A stretch of 64,000 nucleotides of DNA from Zingiber officinale (Eukaryota; Streptophyta; Magnoliopsida; Zingiberales; Zingiberaceae). The position numbers and the translations under genes were made by a program. This document shows positions 11,716-23,860 of this stretch, in pieces (position 1 is the stretch's first letter; every line of letters begins with the position of its first letter). The DNA is taken from the NCBI RefSeq assembly GCF_018446385.1, contig NC_055990.1, forward strand, positions 130,646,996 through 130,710,995. The letters are read 5' to 3'. Under the pieces are notes generated by a model, which saw only the letters and a list, made by a program, of their open reading frames with translations, ran no database searches and was not told the DNA's origin.

Positions 11716-13491
11716 TGTTGGGATCTTAGATGGCTAGAGGGGGGGGGGGGTGAATAGCCTCTTAAAAACAAAAACAAAATTTCTACACAGAGATTTGTTA
11801 GCACAGCGGAAATAATCAAAACAAACACTTATGCAAAGAAGAAAACACACCACCACTAACACAATGATGTACGAGGTTCGGGGATAACTTGCCCCTACTC
11901 CTCGGCGTGTCCGTAAGGTGGACGATCCCTTGATCTTTCGGTAGATCAACCCCCGGACAGATTCCGGCTAAGTATTTCTCCTTCTCGGTGGAGAAACCTC
12001 CCACAGAGTCTCAAAACAGATTTAGAATGAAGCACAAGACTTAGACTTACAGAATTTTGTGGCTACAATGAATGCACAATCAACTTACAGCCACAATGAA
12101 TGCAGAGAGTGAAGACGAAGTAGATTCACAGCCAAGAGCTTCACAGAACACCCTTGCTTGAACGTCAACAGAGAGTTTGCTACCAAAGAAAAGAATTCTC
12201 TTCAAACCTCTCTTCTACCTCCTTCTTATTTCTCTGCTCTCTTGCTGTCTTCAGCCAGAGCCAAAACACTGCATCGAATCACGTCAACCAGTAGCGTATC
12301 ACTGTCGCCGAACCAGGCGTCGCCAATCACGCTTCTTCCTCATCTGATTATCTGAGCTCACACCAATACTATCCTTGGTCTTCACTGGTGTCTCTGAGCT
12401 CGAACCAATAAGGAAGAGTCAAGCTGATTGCAGCCAGTGAGCCAACTGAACAAGCCAGTGAACGTTGACGCTTCTTTTGCACAATTTACAGCGATAACCA
12501 GTGGAAAAACCATTTTGTTTTATTCCTTTGATAGTCATTGATTTGAATTCAAGCATCACCATGGTACCTGCAACCTGTTACTCAAAAAGCTCACAAGCAG
12601 ATGTTAGATCAGACGCATCAGAAACGAATCAGAAATTAGCAGAAACTGACAGTGTGTGCAGACAGTGTGGTGGATCGGTCAGCGGACCGATCCACACCTT
12701 TGGATTGATGTCTGATCGGTCGTGAGGACCGATCAGGGTATGGCATGATCGGTCTGCAGACCGATCAGGGATTAATGAGTGCGGTTCCTTGCACTCCTGA
12801 GATCGTCACCTGATCGGTCTCAAGACCGATCAGGATATGACATGATCGGTCCTACAGACTGATCAGGGTTCATATGGATCGGTCCATGGACCGATCCACT
12901 GCCTTTTTCCTTCTCGCGACATCATCTCCTGATCGGTCTACAGACCGATCAGATTACACTCAGTAGGCTACTGAGTGTTTCCTGATCGGTCTACAGACCG
13001 ATCAGATTACACTCAGTGTGCTACTGAGTGTTTCCTGATCGGTCAACAGACCTAGATCGGTCTGTGCACCGATCAGGCAATCAAAATCCCACTGGATCGG
13101 TCTGTTGACCGATCCAACGCCCATGTGATATTAAGATTGGTCTTGAGAACGAGCTACCGAGCCCTCTCTGACCTAGTCCGGAGAACGAGCTACCGAGCCC
13201 TCTCCGACTTCATCCGGTCCAGAGAACGAGCTACCGAGCCCTCTCTGACCACTCCGTGCCAAGTCTCCATACTTGGACTTTTCCCATGCCAAGCTCCCTG
13301 CTTGGACTTTTCACCAGATGTCTGGTCAACCTTGACCCATCTGGATTTCCCTTGCCTGGCTTCACTCACCAGGACTTTCCCTCCCAACGGATCAACCTCG
13401 ATCAGTAGTCAGTCTGAGTTTGATTAATATCTGATACAAACTTAAATCAGTGTCAACATCAAAACAACAGCCAGGTCAGACTGTATCAACA
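11716..13491 (-). repeat. 5' LTR of element A
   Basis: 1776 bases, partner of 1986-3762. On the minus strand it begins TGTTGATAC and ends GATCCCAACA, two bases from the primer-binding site. It differs from its partner by scattered substitutions and by short indels near 12475, 13045 and 13470. Confidence 0.93.
12671..13118. repeat. Palindrome array in 5' LTR of element A
   Basis: Same array as at 2934-3400, with ten or so recognisable units; one unit is partly lost around 13040-13060 where the two LTRs differ by an indel. Confidence 0.85.
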
Positions 13492-13496
13492 ATACG

Positions 13497-15060
13497 AAGT
13501 CCAGATAGGTTGATGGGCTAATCGAATATTTGGTAAGAAGTCCAGCTAGGTCAACGAACCGACCAGATAGTTGGCATGAAGTTCAGACAGGTCGACAGGC
13601 TGATCGGATGTCTGATAAACTCAAAAGTTAAGGTAAGTCACTGGAGGAGAGTGACCAAGTGAAGACGCGTCCCGGTTGAAGGGACAGTAGGCGTCGGTCC
13701 AGTTTAGGTCTATTTGGGATTCCTAAGCTGAGATCTTAACTAGTTCTTGTTCCTAGGAGGGCAGGAACCAATTACTAGCCTTTATTATTAATTATTGTTT
13801 ATCCTAATACTTGTGTTGCAAGTTATTTGAACTAACGTTGTTTTGCAAGACAAAAGGAGAAAAATTACCTTTGGATGAACAATGCTGAAGGCACCCTCAA
13901 GCAGTGAAGGCACCTTCGTACTATTTATAGAAGGCGCCTTCTACAGGATAAATTTTGGCTAAAGTCGTGGATAAGTGCGGAGCTGTTCGGGATCGAATTT
14001 GCCTCATTGGAGGCACCTTCCATGGCTATGGAAGGCGCCTTCCATTCCTTTTATAAGACTGTCTCGAGAAGGCATTGGAACAAGACAGAGATACGAGCTA
14101 CTGCGCATCCTTTTGAGCTTTCGACTGCCATAGGCTTCTGCTACGACTCTGCTATGAAGCTGCTCACCCGACAATTTCTATGAGAACTTTCGATCATGGC
14201 CGGTAGACTGACACCGACACACAAGTGCTCCTACTTCTACTTCTAAAAGTGTCGGTAATATTTCATTTGTGTACTTGATTACTGCTTCAAAAAGGGAAGT
14301 GTAGGTTGTTACACTGTTCCTATTCTTGTACTCGATTTCCTCTTTCGGAAGTACCGAAAGAAATTTTAGTGGATTACCCATTGATAGGTCCGCGGGACCT
14401 GGGTCTTGGAGTAGGAGTCGCCGAAGGCTCCGAACCAAGTAAAGCCACTTGTGTTCTCTAGTGTTTGTCTGTTTTCTTATTCTTTTCCGTTGCGTACACG
14501 TAATTTTAAAATTGACAAAATAAGTTTTTGAAAATCACGTGATTCACCCTCCCTTTCAAGTGTGATCAATCCAACAAATGGAATCAGAGCAAGTTGTGCT
14601 CTGATTTGGTGCAACCACCAATCAAGCCGGGGGAATCGCTTTCAGATTTCTTTGCATTCCATTTGAATTGGTAAAACTTTTCAAATATTTTATTTGTTCG
14701 GTTTTAATTTGAGATTGGTGCAACACCTCTCAATTTTTTCTATATTTTTATATTTATATCTTAAACTCTGCTAATATAAGACCAAGTCTTGGTACCTTCT
14801 TTAGTTTATCTTTTCAGCATTCAAATGACACAACTTGAAGCATACAACACCGTTCATCCTCCCTTATTCAATGGTGACGACTTCCTATATTGGAAGAAGC
14901 AGATAGAGGTATACTCAAAGACCAACTTCGACTAGTGGTTCAACTTCACCAGAGGCTACAAGGCTCCCGTCGATACTACCAAAATTCTAATGGACCCGGA
15001 ACAATGGACTCTGAAAATGAAGGAGAAGATCTAGAGGAAATAGCTGTTTTTGAGAAAGGT
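13497..15060 (+). mobile_element. Old Copia LTR and gag start, right-hand flank of element A
   Basis: Continues the older LTR interrupted at 1985, with more TAGGTCGAC units. It includes U3-like DNA with GGCGCCTTC blocks (13910-14050), a TATA-like CTTTTATAAGAC near 14050, and an LTR end near 14576 followed by a decayed Met-tRNA primer site (TGGAATCAGAGC, 14578-14589). The start of a Gag follows from about 14825 (HPPLFNGDDFLYWKKQIEVY). Truncated and broken, with most of the body missing. Confidence 0.7.
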
Positions 15061-15792
15061 ACTATTTTTTAGCAAGAGTATGTGTCCCAAAACTCTAGAG
15101 GAAATAGCTGAGATGAATAAAAAACTATATGTTAGTGTTATTGGTAGTTTGATGTACACTATGTTGTGTACACGTCCGATATCAGCTATATTGTTGACTT
15201 AGTCAGTTGCTTTCAATCAAACCCAGAACTGAGACACTAGAAGGTGGTAAAAAGGATATTCAGATATCTGAAGATGACAACAGATTATTGTCTCTATTTT
15301 CAAGTATCAGATATGAGTCTGAAAGGTTATTCAGATACAGATTGGGCTAGGGACTTGGATGATAGAAAATTCACGTCAGGTTATGCGTTTTTCCTAAATG
15401 GTGGTGTCATCTTATGGAACAACAAGAAATAAGCTTATATGACTTTGTCAACTATGGAAGCTGAATATATGACATGCTCAATGATTGTGCAAGAAGCAAT
15501 CTGGTTGAGAAGGTTCTTAAAGTATTTGAAGATTGTTGAGAAAAGTGGGAGTTCAGTAAATGTTTACTGTGAGAGTTAAGCTGCAATAACTTTTTCCAAG
15601 GATTCCAAATATCACAACAAGGGTAAACATATAGTTATAAAATATAATTTTGTAAGGGATATTGTGGCTAAAAGAAAAGTAATTCTTGAGTATGTCCCTA
15701 TAAGTGTTATGCTTACAGATCCTTTTATTAAGTCAATGACTAGAGAGTCATTTAAAGAACATGTAAAGTCTTTGGGACTTCGTAGAATGTAA
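15026..15792 (+). mobile_element. Copia RT-end/RNase H fossil
   Basis: Shows the end of RT (SVIGSLMYTMLCTRP), then RNase H motifs: YSDTDWARDLDDRKFTSGYA, STMEAEYMTCS, and a C-terminal MLTDPFIKSMTRESFKEHV. The sequence type differs from element A, so this is a different Copia lineage. It joins the preceding gag remnant at a short repeat, GAGGAAATAGCTG (about 15030 and 15100). Broken, several breaks. Confidence 0.8.
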
Positions 15793-17330
15793 TAACATTA
15801 TAATTACAATTAGATATTGTGATTTAATTGTGTAATTTGCCATAACTTATTCAGTGTATATAATTTTGTTACATTCATATAAGACATCGGTGAGCATGTT
15901 GGTAGGTTGAGATCGGTCCACTCACATGGACAATCATCTCTATTTGTTGAGTGCAAATAGAGGTAAGACTGTTACTTATGGGACAACTTACGTAGCTATA
16001 AACAGAGACAGATACATAAGTTAAGGTTACCTTGATAATTATGTCAAGATAAAATTATTTGTGTTAATAATGATCAAAGTAAATGAATCCACCATTTACT
16101 GAACTTGTTGAAGGCCAGATTGGAATTCATATGTTGAATTTAGGATTAGATATTAGGTATGTCTAGATCAAAATCTGTAAGATGTTAAATTTGAGAAAAC
16201 ATGTGCTCTTTTAGTAAAGATAATAATGTCATAGTATGTGATTCATACCACATGTGTTATTGCAACAATAAGGGTAGTAGGAAAATGTATCTCTGTTTCT
16301 CTACTATGTGAGACCTTTAAGATTATAAGTTAATCTTAATTTTTGCCCTTAGTAATTATTTAACTGTTTACTTGAAGTTTTAATCAGTATCTGCTACTTT
16401 AGCATGTATCCTATGACAATAGATGATTCAGTCTATAGAACATAACTAGGAAAGCGACTAATTAGAATGAATAGATTCTAGCCAAAAAGGAAGATTAAAT
16501 AGATTTACATCTTTGATGTTATTCACTGGTCGACCCATTTCTGTTATGTATAGAAATAATTATGAATATTGAATTTGGAACATGCTCTTAACATAATAGT
16601 CATTATAAGGGATTATAGATGTTCATATTGATGTAAATGAAGATTATTTAATCAAAGAAAATAGCAAGACATGGAATCTCCAAGATAATGGTTGTGTGCC
16701 ACCGGGAGATTAGATATTTCTTGGATAACGAATATATACCGCTAGGAAAGAGGCTATGTGCCATGATGAATATGTCTCTAATTCATTTGTAACAACTTTG
16801 TTAGCATTGATCTCTTTGAGAGCGGTTATGTAAGGTGTAATAATTTTTTTAGCAACTAGCGCTCAGTATGCTTGTTGTCGTACAAATCATTTTCTATAAG
16901 TATATATTAGATACTTTGATATGGTGTTTGTGACTAAACTCTTATATAGTCTATGTGACTTATTTAGTCTTTGTGACTAACTGATTTAATGATTTACCTG
17001 GATGAACTAGTCTTTGTGGTCTGATTTGGACGAGTGAGAGATGTTAGTAATGAGAACATGGGAATGTGGGCTACCCATGATACCCACGTTGTCCATATTT
17101 CCATAGGGTAATTTACTGATATATCCCTAGGTATTCCCATTATATAAAGTATCTAAGTCTTTCATCGAGAGAAAAAGAAAGAAAAGAAGAAAGAAGAACA
17201 TCCATTAAGCGGTGAAATTTGATTTGTGGAATCATCGAGAAGCGTCTCGTAGATGACAAGAGATGACTTCATCTAACATTTTACTTCTTCAAATTTCAAC
17301 GTAATAAGGTATGATTTATTATTTTATACT
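15793..17330 (+). mobile_element. Non-coding tail, possible 3' LTR of the Copia fossil
   Basis: No coding signal. The 17040-17320 part reads like an LTR end: short TATA-like CCCATTATATAAAG near 17138, then a purine-rich leader and an AT-rich exit. No partner LTR is seen, so the boundary is a guess. Confidence 0.35.
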
Positions 17331-18238
17331 GTAAATTTTAATTATAATTTCTTCATCTATAACGTAAATGATGGATGACATTTAATTTTTGTCCAATAAG
17401 TTTTGAAAAGCAAAGGTATAAAAGGGGTGCCCTTTTAATTTGCTAACTCTCTCCTCGTGCCTATAAAAAATTATTCAGTCGTGCTTTATCTTATAGGGAT
17501 ATTTTAATGAGCAAAAAAATATAAGTCGTAGTTTTTTTTTATTGTTTTTTTTATCGGAATCACCATTTTTCAATGGGGCACCCTATCGTCTTAATTACGT
17601 GATACAACTGGTCAAACCTAAAATATATGTCGCATGAATTCTAAAGAACTCGTGTATAAAAAACATATAAGAATAAAAAAGATTTAGTTTGATTAAGAAT
17701 ATGAAATAAGAAAGTAAATCCATAAATATATAAATATTAAGAATACGATATAAGAAAATAAATTCATAAATATAATGATAAAGAATCAGATTGAAGAGTC
17801 GTATCTTTATTTTTTAACATTGTCTAGAAGATCTTAAGGAAGAAAAAGCGGAAGTAAACAAGGAGAATCTTCTAAGGGGCTTAAGGGATGACGTCGCCAA
17901 AAAATTTCTTGTCAATGGAGAACAAGAAATTATGTTAAGATGATTCCCTAAACCCTTGAGGGGCAACCCTATATATAATAGATATTCATTATCATCCCAT
18001 AGATAATAATAGATGTGAAATTATAGGTTCCATACATACAAGGTCTACCTCTAACAATCAAAACCCAAACACCCTAAGTTAGATCATATTAATGGGGTCG
18101 GTTTGTTTTGATATACATAACTTACAATTAAGTTTATCAAAATTAGAGATAATAACCAACATTATGATGATAAATGTTATATCATAAAAAATAAAAATAA
18201 AAATAAAAATAAAAATTTATGCATAAATATAACAATCC
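17331..18238. other. AT-rich intergenic DNA
   Basis: No gene, RNA or mobile element recognised. A short duplicated AAGAATA(C/T)GA(A/T)ATAAGAAA motif occurs at about 17692 and 17738, and an AAAAATA run near 18187-18215. Confidence 0.5.
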
Positions 18239-18249
18239 ATAGTTGCTAC

Positions 18250-18450
18250 CGTCAGTAAAAGAATATTCACCATCTCAACGATCTCCTAGAGCTGATTGGA
18301 TCATAGATACAGAGAAAGGTAAATTTAAGTACATAAGTAGAAGGCATATTATAGGATGAATTTCAAGTTATGAGTACCTATTAGATTCAATTCTTGATTG
18401 TTACAATAGAAATATTATACATCCATTGTTTGGACTACGTTCCAAGGGCT
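18250..18450 (-). repeat. SINE-like insert 3 of the 18-kb cluster
   Basis: On the minus strand it begins GCCCTTGGAACGTAGTCC (box A-like) and has a box B-like GAATTGAATC about 60 bases further in. It is flanked by ATAGTTGCTAC (18239-18249) and TAGTTGCTAC (18451-18460). The body is unlike the two neighbouring SINEs, so this is the least certain of the three. Confidence 0.45.
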
Positions 18451-18515
18451 AGTTGCTACAATTATATGTTGTAAAAAAATAATTCGTTCACTCATCAATA
18501 GTTGCTACAATTATA

Positions 18516-18769
18516 AAAAATAATAATAAACCATTTAGTCTCATTGACTATTTCTAGGGTGATCGATCCGACCCCACAAAAGTTTCTCATCTGCTACCAG
18601 GATAAATCGGGAAGCGTTCGCGTCAACCAGTCCAGAAGGCCAACATCCTTTGATTACGCTACTCATTTGGAAGAAAAATCTCTGCAAATACGTCATAGTT
18701 GAGAATTGAATCGCGTATGCTTGGGTGATAATATGGATATCCTACTGCGACACCATAACCCCCTGGGAC
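18516..18769 (-). repeat. tRNA-derived SINE 1
   Basis: 254 bases with a perfect 19-bp target duplication, AATAGTTGCTACAATTATA, at 18497-18515 and 18770-18788. On the minus strand it has box A-like TGGTGTCGCAGTAGGA (18739-18754) and box B-like GATTCAATTCTC (18701-18712), and ends in a TTATTATT-type tail. It shares its whole body with SINE 2 to the right but is closer to a clean copy, so it is probably the younger. Confidence 0.85.
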
Positions 18770-18788
18770 AATAGTTGCTACAATTATA

Positions 18789-19057
18789 TATATATATATA
18801 TAAAATGATAATCTCAGTTAGCTTCATTGACTATCCCTGTGATGACCGGTCCGACCCTACGGAAGTTTTCCACCGATAACAAAGGTAAATCAGAAAGCGT
18901 ACATGGCGACCAGTCTAGAAGTCCATCATTCTTTGATTGCACTTCTCATTTGAAGGAAAAATTCTTATAAATACGTTATAACTAGAAATCGAATCATAAG
19001 TACCTGGATGATAACTTGGATGTCTTACTATAGTACTATAGCCCCGGGCTATTGATG
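18789..19057 (-). repeat. tRNA-derived SINE 2, older copy
   Basis: Same family as SINE 1, about three quarters identical by eye along its length. Box B-like GAATCGAAT-type sequence lies near 18990 (minus strand). The flanks are ATAGTTGCTACAATTAT on the left and the diverged ATAGTTGTTACAATAATG (19058-19075) on the right. A (TA)n run at 18789-18802 sits at its tail end. Confidence 0.75.
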
Positions 19058-19075
19058 ATAGTTGTTACAATAATG

Positions 19076-19990
19076 TTTAAGCGATTTGGATTAAGTCCTT
19101 ATAATTTTGTTTAAGTTTGAATAATTTTTAACTATGTTGTTAAAAAATGTTTTGATATAAAAGTATTTTATGAATAATAGTTTTGATTGAAATAATTTGA
19201 CTAAAATTGACTACTTACATTGTTATAACTTATATAGCTATACCTAGTTAATGTTACAATAACATTAGAATAATTTTTTATTATAACAATTATACTTGAC
19301 AAAAACGTTGGAAGACAAATATTGAACTGATGTAAAATATGATAGCATGAAATGATGGAATTCGTCGTCCCAGCGACTCTATACGATCAGTTCTATGATC
19401 ATATGTGAAAAGATAAATTGAAAAATTATAATTGACTAATATACAAAATATGATAGCATAAAAAGATAAAATCTACTACTCAGAGGTTCCACACCTTTCT
19501 TGATCTTGTGGCTAAGATCAAATATGCAACTGATGTAAAATATGATAATGCTAATGTCAAATATTTCTCATGGCCGGGAGAATTATTTACCACTACAATT
19601 TAAATTCTTATCTATTAATGTAAATATACCATTTAGATACCAATTCAGTTAGGAGCGGCATAAAGACACTGAAGATAAAATATATAGGAGGGGACCTCCT
19701 TTGGTGACTAATAAATAGACAGATATTTTCGACAATTCCAATAAAAAAAAGTGTCCTTTTAGAAAACCTAGATAGAGTTAAGAGAAGGGGAGTTCTTGTA
19801 AATTTGAAAACTAGTGTACTTTTCTCCACGACGTCCTTTTCAGTTTTGCCCCTCGAAATATAAATTTAACGAAAAAATCTAAGATATATGCCGCTTCGAG
19901 GGTACTGCTGCCAGTAGGTTCTCGAACTTTGTTTTTTTTTTTTTTTTTTTTTTTGTCCTTTTTGATTCTTTTATCTTTTTAATAAAACTA
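19076..19990. other. Intergenic DNA upstream of the YIF1 gene
   Basis: AT-rich, no gene seen. It must hold the YIF1 promoter. A run of about 23 T residues lies at 19932-19954, just before the probable first exon. No confident TATA box picked. Confidence 0.4.
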
Positions 19991-19999
19991 ATTTCCTAA

Positions 20000-20174
20000 T
20001 TGAAAAATGTTGGAAATAAACCTGGAAGGCTGGAAGAGTTCCATCGAAACACCCTCCGCAGTTGGCAGCGAAGTAGACCCCCATCGCCTTACGATCGTCG
20101 AGAAGGAAAGATCAAAGGGGAGAATTCGAATAGGGATTCGACTGATTCAGTTTCAGGGCGTCGAGAACGGTGAG
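20000..20174 (+). other. Probable non-coding first exon of the YIF1 gene
   Basis: GC-richer than its surroundings and ends at a good donor, GAG|GTAAGA (20172-20180). The intron would run to the acceptor CTGCAG at 21682, two bases before the start codon, giving a 1.5-kb leader intron. The transcription start is not determined. Confidence 0.45.
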
Positions 20175-21262
20175 GTAAGATGGCAGTTTTTGTTTCTGCC
20201 CCTTTCCGTGAGATTTGTGTTCCAAATTTGCCTATTTCCTCTTGATTTCTTCTCTAGTTAAGAAAGGGGTTTGATGGTGTTCCTGATCTGAAAAGGGGCG
20301 ACGAAGAGTTTTCTTCCTTTTCCTTTTCCCCTCGAGATGGCTCCATGTATTAACGGAATCGGATTTTGATCGTTTGATCTTTGAACTGAGATGTGATGTT
20401 CTTCTAAAACCTAGTGAAAAAATGATTTGCACTCGTCGATTTACTGCTCCATATGAACCCTTTAGGGTTAACTTCTATCGTCCTGACGGTCGCAGTTTAG
20501 TTCCCTTCTTTTACGGTTTCGGGCTTCCATATCCTCACCTGCCAGATGTATTTTCACCTCCCTGCCATATCAACCATTTTGATGGATACTTGAACATTAG
20601 CTTGTTCGTTCTACGTTACGCTATGGACTGATCCACTCTTTTAATCGTATTATGCTGCTTGGAATTATTAACTCTTTCCCTCTTGTTTACCAGATCTTTC
20701 TTTGTTGATTACAACTTGTACGGAGTTCAAACAATAGTATAGTAGTGCACAGGAGGTGGTAAATCTGTTTTCCCCCCTTTTGGGGACTGTCCCTTGCACT
20801 CATCACATCTTTTTAACAGAACCGTAGAAGGATCTCTTCTCTTTCAATTTGTGGATTCTGTATGTTTGTGCTAATTGAAAATAAACTAGATGATTTATAT
20901 TTTTCTCGTCGAGTTATCTTATCCTGAGTCGAACTTGTAAAAATAGTTTAAGCTAAATAAGTTGCATGTGAATATTGGACTGCATATCAGAAATTCTTTT
21001 TGAAATAATGACCACAGGACTCCCATGATATGAAAAGAACTTTTAGTTTGAAATCATCAATTAGCTTCTTTATGCACTCAATAATTTTTTTTATCAGAGT
21101 TTTTTCTTTCTTTATTGTTTTGTTAATTAAATTGAACATGAGCTGAAGTTCCATTTCCTTGTCTAGTTTATCCCAAAGATACGTAACTGAGTTGAACTAG
21201 TAAACTAATATGAACAGATGAACTAGATGAGTTGACTGAAATCAAAGCAATATTCGTTTGTG

Positions 21263-21308
<46 letters not shown>
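21263..21308. repeat. (TA)n(CA)n microsatellite
   Basis: About 13 TA repeats followed by 10 AC repeats inside the predicted leader intron of the YIF1 gene. Confidence 0.95.
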
Positions 21309-21684
21309 TACTTTGATTTCAATCGACTTATCTAGTTCATCAATATTAATGGAGTATGCCATGTTTCTCTCGAGTGCAAATGCCTTTGGAATTATGAACC
21401 TAGAGTTGGTTTGTTGGGCTTAAGTCAAACTTCAGAGGCGTTCCGATAACTTATCAAATCCCATGAAATTTCATAGGTAAGGAAATGTTTTGATCTTCAG
21501 AATTATTTGGTCTTGACAAACAAAAGGTAGAAATTTCATGTAATGTTCACGTGCCTTGTCAATTTTACTACTAAGTCAAGAATTTCTTCTTTTTGCCATT
21601 ATCCTAAATGCTGATAGTGCAAGTATTGCATTGCTAAAGCTTCTTCCATATGATAAGTTAACCTCCATACTGCTATCTGCAGAT

Positions 21685-22780
21685 ATGTATAATAATCTTG
21701 GAAATCAGGCTGGGGTACAGGGCCCCGCAGTTAATCCTCAGCCCAATCCTTTTGGCAATGCATTCTATGGAGCTGGATCAGGACTTATTCGAGGTGGTCT
21801 TGGGGCATATGGAGAGAAGTTCTTGGGCTCAAGTTCCGAATTCATGCAAAGCAATGTATGTAACCATTGGACTGGGCACTGGTTCGCTATGACAGATCTG
21901 ATGTATTCTTGAATACATTGTGTTTATTTGGCATTTGCTAGTCTTGCTTTAACATCTGGGATTGTTGGTGCAGATTAGCAGGTATTTCTCCAACCCACAG
22001 TATTATTTTCAAGTGAATGACCAATACGTGAGGAACAAGCTGAAGGTCATCTTGTTTCCATTCCTGCACAGGGTAATTTTCAAGTGCCTTTTCTTTAGCA
22101 CACTTGTTTTTAACCATCATAGAGATAAAACATCTCTTTTCGAATTTGTTCTGCGTAGGGCCACTGGACTAGGATAACGGAGCCGGTCGGAGGCAGGCTT
22201 TCTTACAAACCACCAATCTATGACATCAATGCCCCAGATCTATACATCCCTTTTATGTCATTTGGTACTTATATTATTCTAGCTGGCTTCGCATTTGGTC
22301 TTCTAGGAAAGTAAGTCGTTAGTTTATTGTTACTGAAATATATAGTTAGATTATTTTATCAAGATTATTCCCAAGTATTTGCTATAATCTTGCAGATTTA
22401 GCCCAGAAGCTTTGAGCATACAGTTCACAAGGGGACTTGCTGGTTGGTTTATGCAGGTTTTGCTACTGAAGGGCTTGTTATATTCGCTAGGAAGTAGTGA
22501 AGCACCATTGCTCGATGTGGTAGCATATGGTGGGTATGCTTTCACGGGCTTGTCCCTGAATATGCTGGCTAGGCTCTGCTGGAGCTACTCGTATTATTTT
22601 CTTATGCCGTGGATGAGTCTTTGCATGGGGGTCTTCTTGGTGAAGACCATGAAGAGGGTACTTTTCACAGAGATGAGAAGTTATGAGAAGCATTCGAGCC
22701 GGCAGCACTACATTTTGCTGTTCATGGCGATTGCTCAGTTCCCGCTCTTCTTCTGGCTTGGCAAAATCAGTGCAGCGTGA
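21685..22780 (+). CDS. YIF1: YIF1-family (HRF1) ER-Golgi membrane protein
   Basis: YIF1 proteins pair with YIP1-type partners in ER-to-Golgi vesicle traffic. Four coding exons close in phase: 21685-21855, 21974-22072, 22159-22310, 22396-22780 (TGA), giving 268 residues, the normal plant length. All introns are GT-AG and short (about 85-120 bases). The N-terminus is cytosolic, Asn/Pro/Gly-rich (residues 1-57), with the family signature [18 protein letters not shown] (from 59) and [18 protein letters not shown]. Five hydrophobic segments follow, roughly 121-140, 150-167, 175-195, 200-220 and 245-265, as in the family. The start codon follows the acceptor of the probable leader intron; an ATG used further upstream is not needed. 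Convergent with the phosphatase gene to the right. It looks intact. I am sure of the family; the partner and cell role are inferred from it. Confidence 0.93.
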
Positions 22781-22812
22781 GGAGGTGGTTCAATAGCTAT
22801 TGCTTGCCCCCC

Positions 22813-23015
22813 AATAAAGTGGAATGCCCTTAAGATGGAATGCAGATGCCTGGAGCTCAACAATTTTCGAAGAATGATTGTTAGGTACTGGTTGATTTCT
22901 TGAGAAGCCTTTTTGAGAATGATGAATTTGCTATTTGGTAGATACTAACTTTAACCGGGACATGTAGTGACGATGACTAAGACTTTTATTTGTTTAGTGC
23001 TGTCTGAGAAATAAA
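22813..23015 (+). terminator. Candidate polyadenylation signals of the YIF1 gene
   Basis: AATAAA occurs at 22813-22818, only 33 bases after the stop, and again at 23010-23015. The second is the more plausible distance for a plant 3' UTR. Sequence match only. Confidence 0.35.
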
Positions 23016-23159
23016 ATACTACAAAACCTACTGACGTATATTTTCACATACCTTAGGAGCCAGTAATATTATATGATTCAATTTCTCCACCACAACTCAC
23101 CAAAAGTTACTAAACCCACAAAAGTATGGAAACCATGTGCACTCATCGTCCTCGCATTT

Positions 23160-23279
23160 CTATCCCCACGGAGTGCCTAGTCGGTTGAAAGATGGTAGAT
23201 TTGTTACTCTAAATATTTCCTGGCTTCACATAGCCTGGGGTGTTTGAGGTGGGTGAGTATAATTATCTTTTATTATAAC
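23160..23279 (+). repeat. Short tRNA-derived SINE-like insert
   Basis: 120 bases between two copies of the 13-mer CGTCCTCGCATTT (23147-23159 and 23280-23292), a target duplication. Inside is box A-like GTGCCTAGTCGG and a weak box B (GGCTTCACATAGCC), ending in an AT-rich tail. It lies between the two convergent genes. Confidence 0.6.
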
Positions 23280-23292
23280 CGTCCTCGCATTT

Positions 23293-23860
23293 TTTTTATG
23301 GTGCGCCCCTTGTTTAGAAGCTTAAAACTGTTGTGATTATTATTGTTGCAGCTCGAGGCAGTCTACTTGTCTTTGTTTCTTATGACCACTCTGGATTTTC
23401 ATTGTTATTGTTGTTATTCTTTGCTGTGGTGGAATGATCTAGCTGACCTTTTGAACCATGTGCTTGGTTTCGTCCATGTTGTTAGTGGTTTGATCTGAAG
23501 ATGCTTAGGAAAAAGAACAGGCATTCTAATTCCAATTCTATAGGGTAGGAAGGATCATTTGATCTGATAAGTGAAATCTTATGAGATTGATCTCCTTAGG
23601 TTATAGGAGAGGTCACACCTCGATCGATGTTCAACACTACTGATTAACACAAGAGTACTCTGATATAATCACAAACAAACTAAGACTTGTCTAAGAGCAT
23701 GGGTTTTAGATTTGTTTCAGGCACAATATTACCATTTTGCGAGATCAGCAGATAAAAGTAAAAATAGAAAAGAAAGACTAAATGTCAACTTATGAAACTG
23801 CCCTGCCTGTTATTTAGGCAAGCATTTCTTATTCCATAGAGTTATGATGAATGTCGAACA
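23293..23860. other. Intergenic and 3' UTR DNA between convergent genes
   Basis: No coding signal. It should hold the 3' UTR of the phosphatase gene on the minus strand. Nothing else recognised. Confidence 0.45.

Larger units (their letters stand above)
1986..13491 (-). mobile_element. Element A: young Sirevirus-like Ty1/Copia LTR retrotransposon
   Basis: Complete outline on the minus strand: 5' LTR 11716-13491, Met-tRNA primer site at 11701-11713, Gag, protease-integrase, reverse transcriptase-RNase H, an accessory ORF, polypurine tract just above 3762, 3' LTR 1986-3762. The LTRs start TG and end CA, and the whole is bounded by a perfect 5-bp target duplication, ATACG (1981-1985 and 13492-13496). 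The integrase-before-RT order is Copia. Large size (11.5 kb), long LTRs, coiled-coil Gag, an extra ORF downstream of pol and repeated polypurine tracts point to the Sirevirus (SIRE/Maximus) lineage. By eye the LTRs differ by about 25-30 substitutions and three short indels in 1.75 kb, near 1.5 percent, suggesting insertion within about the last million years. It appears broken, with a handful of breaks. Confidence 0.93.
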
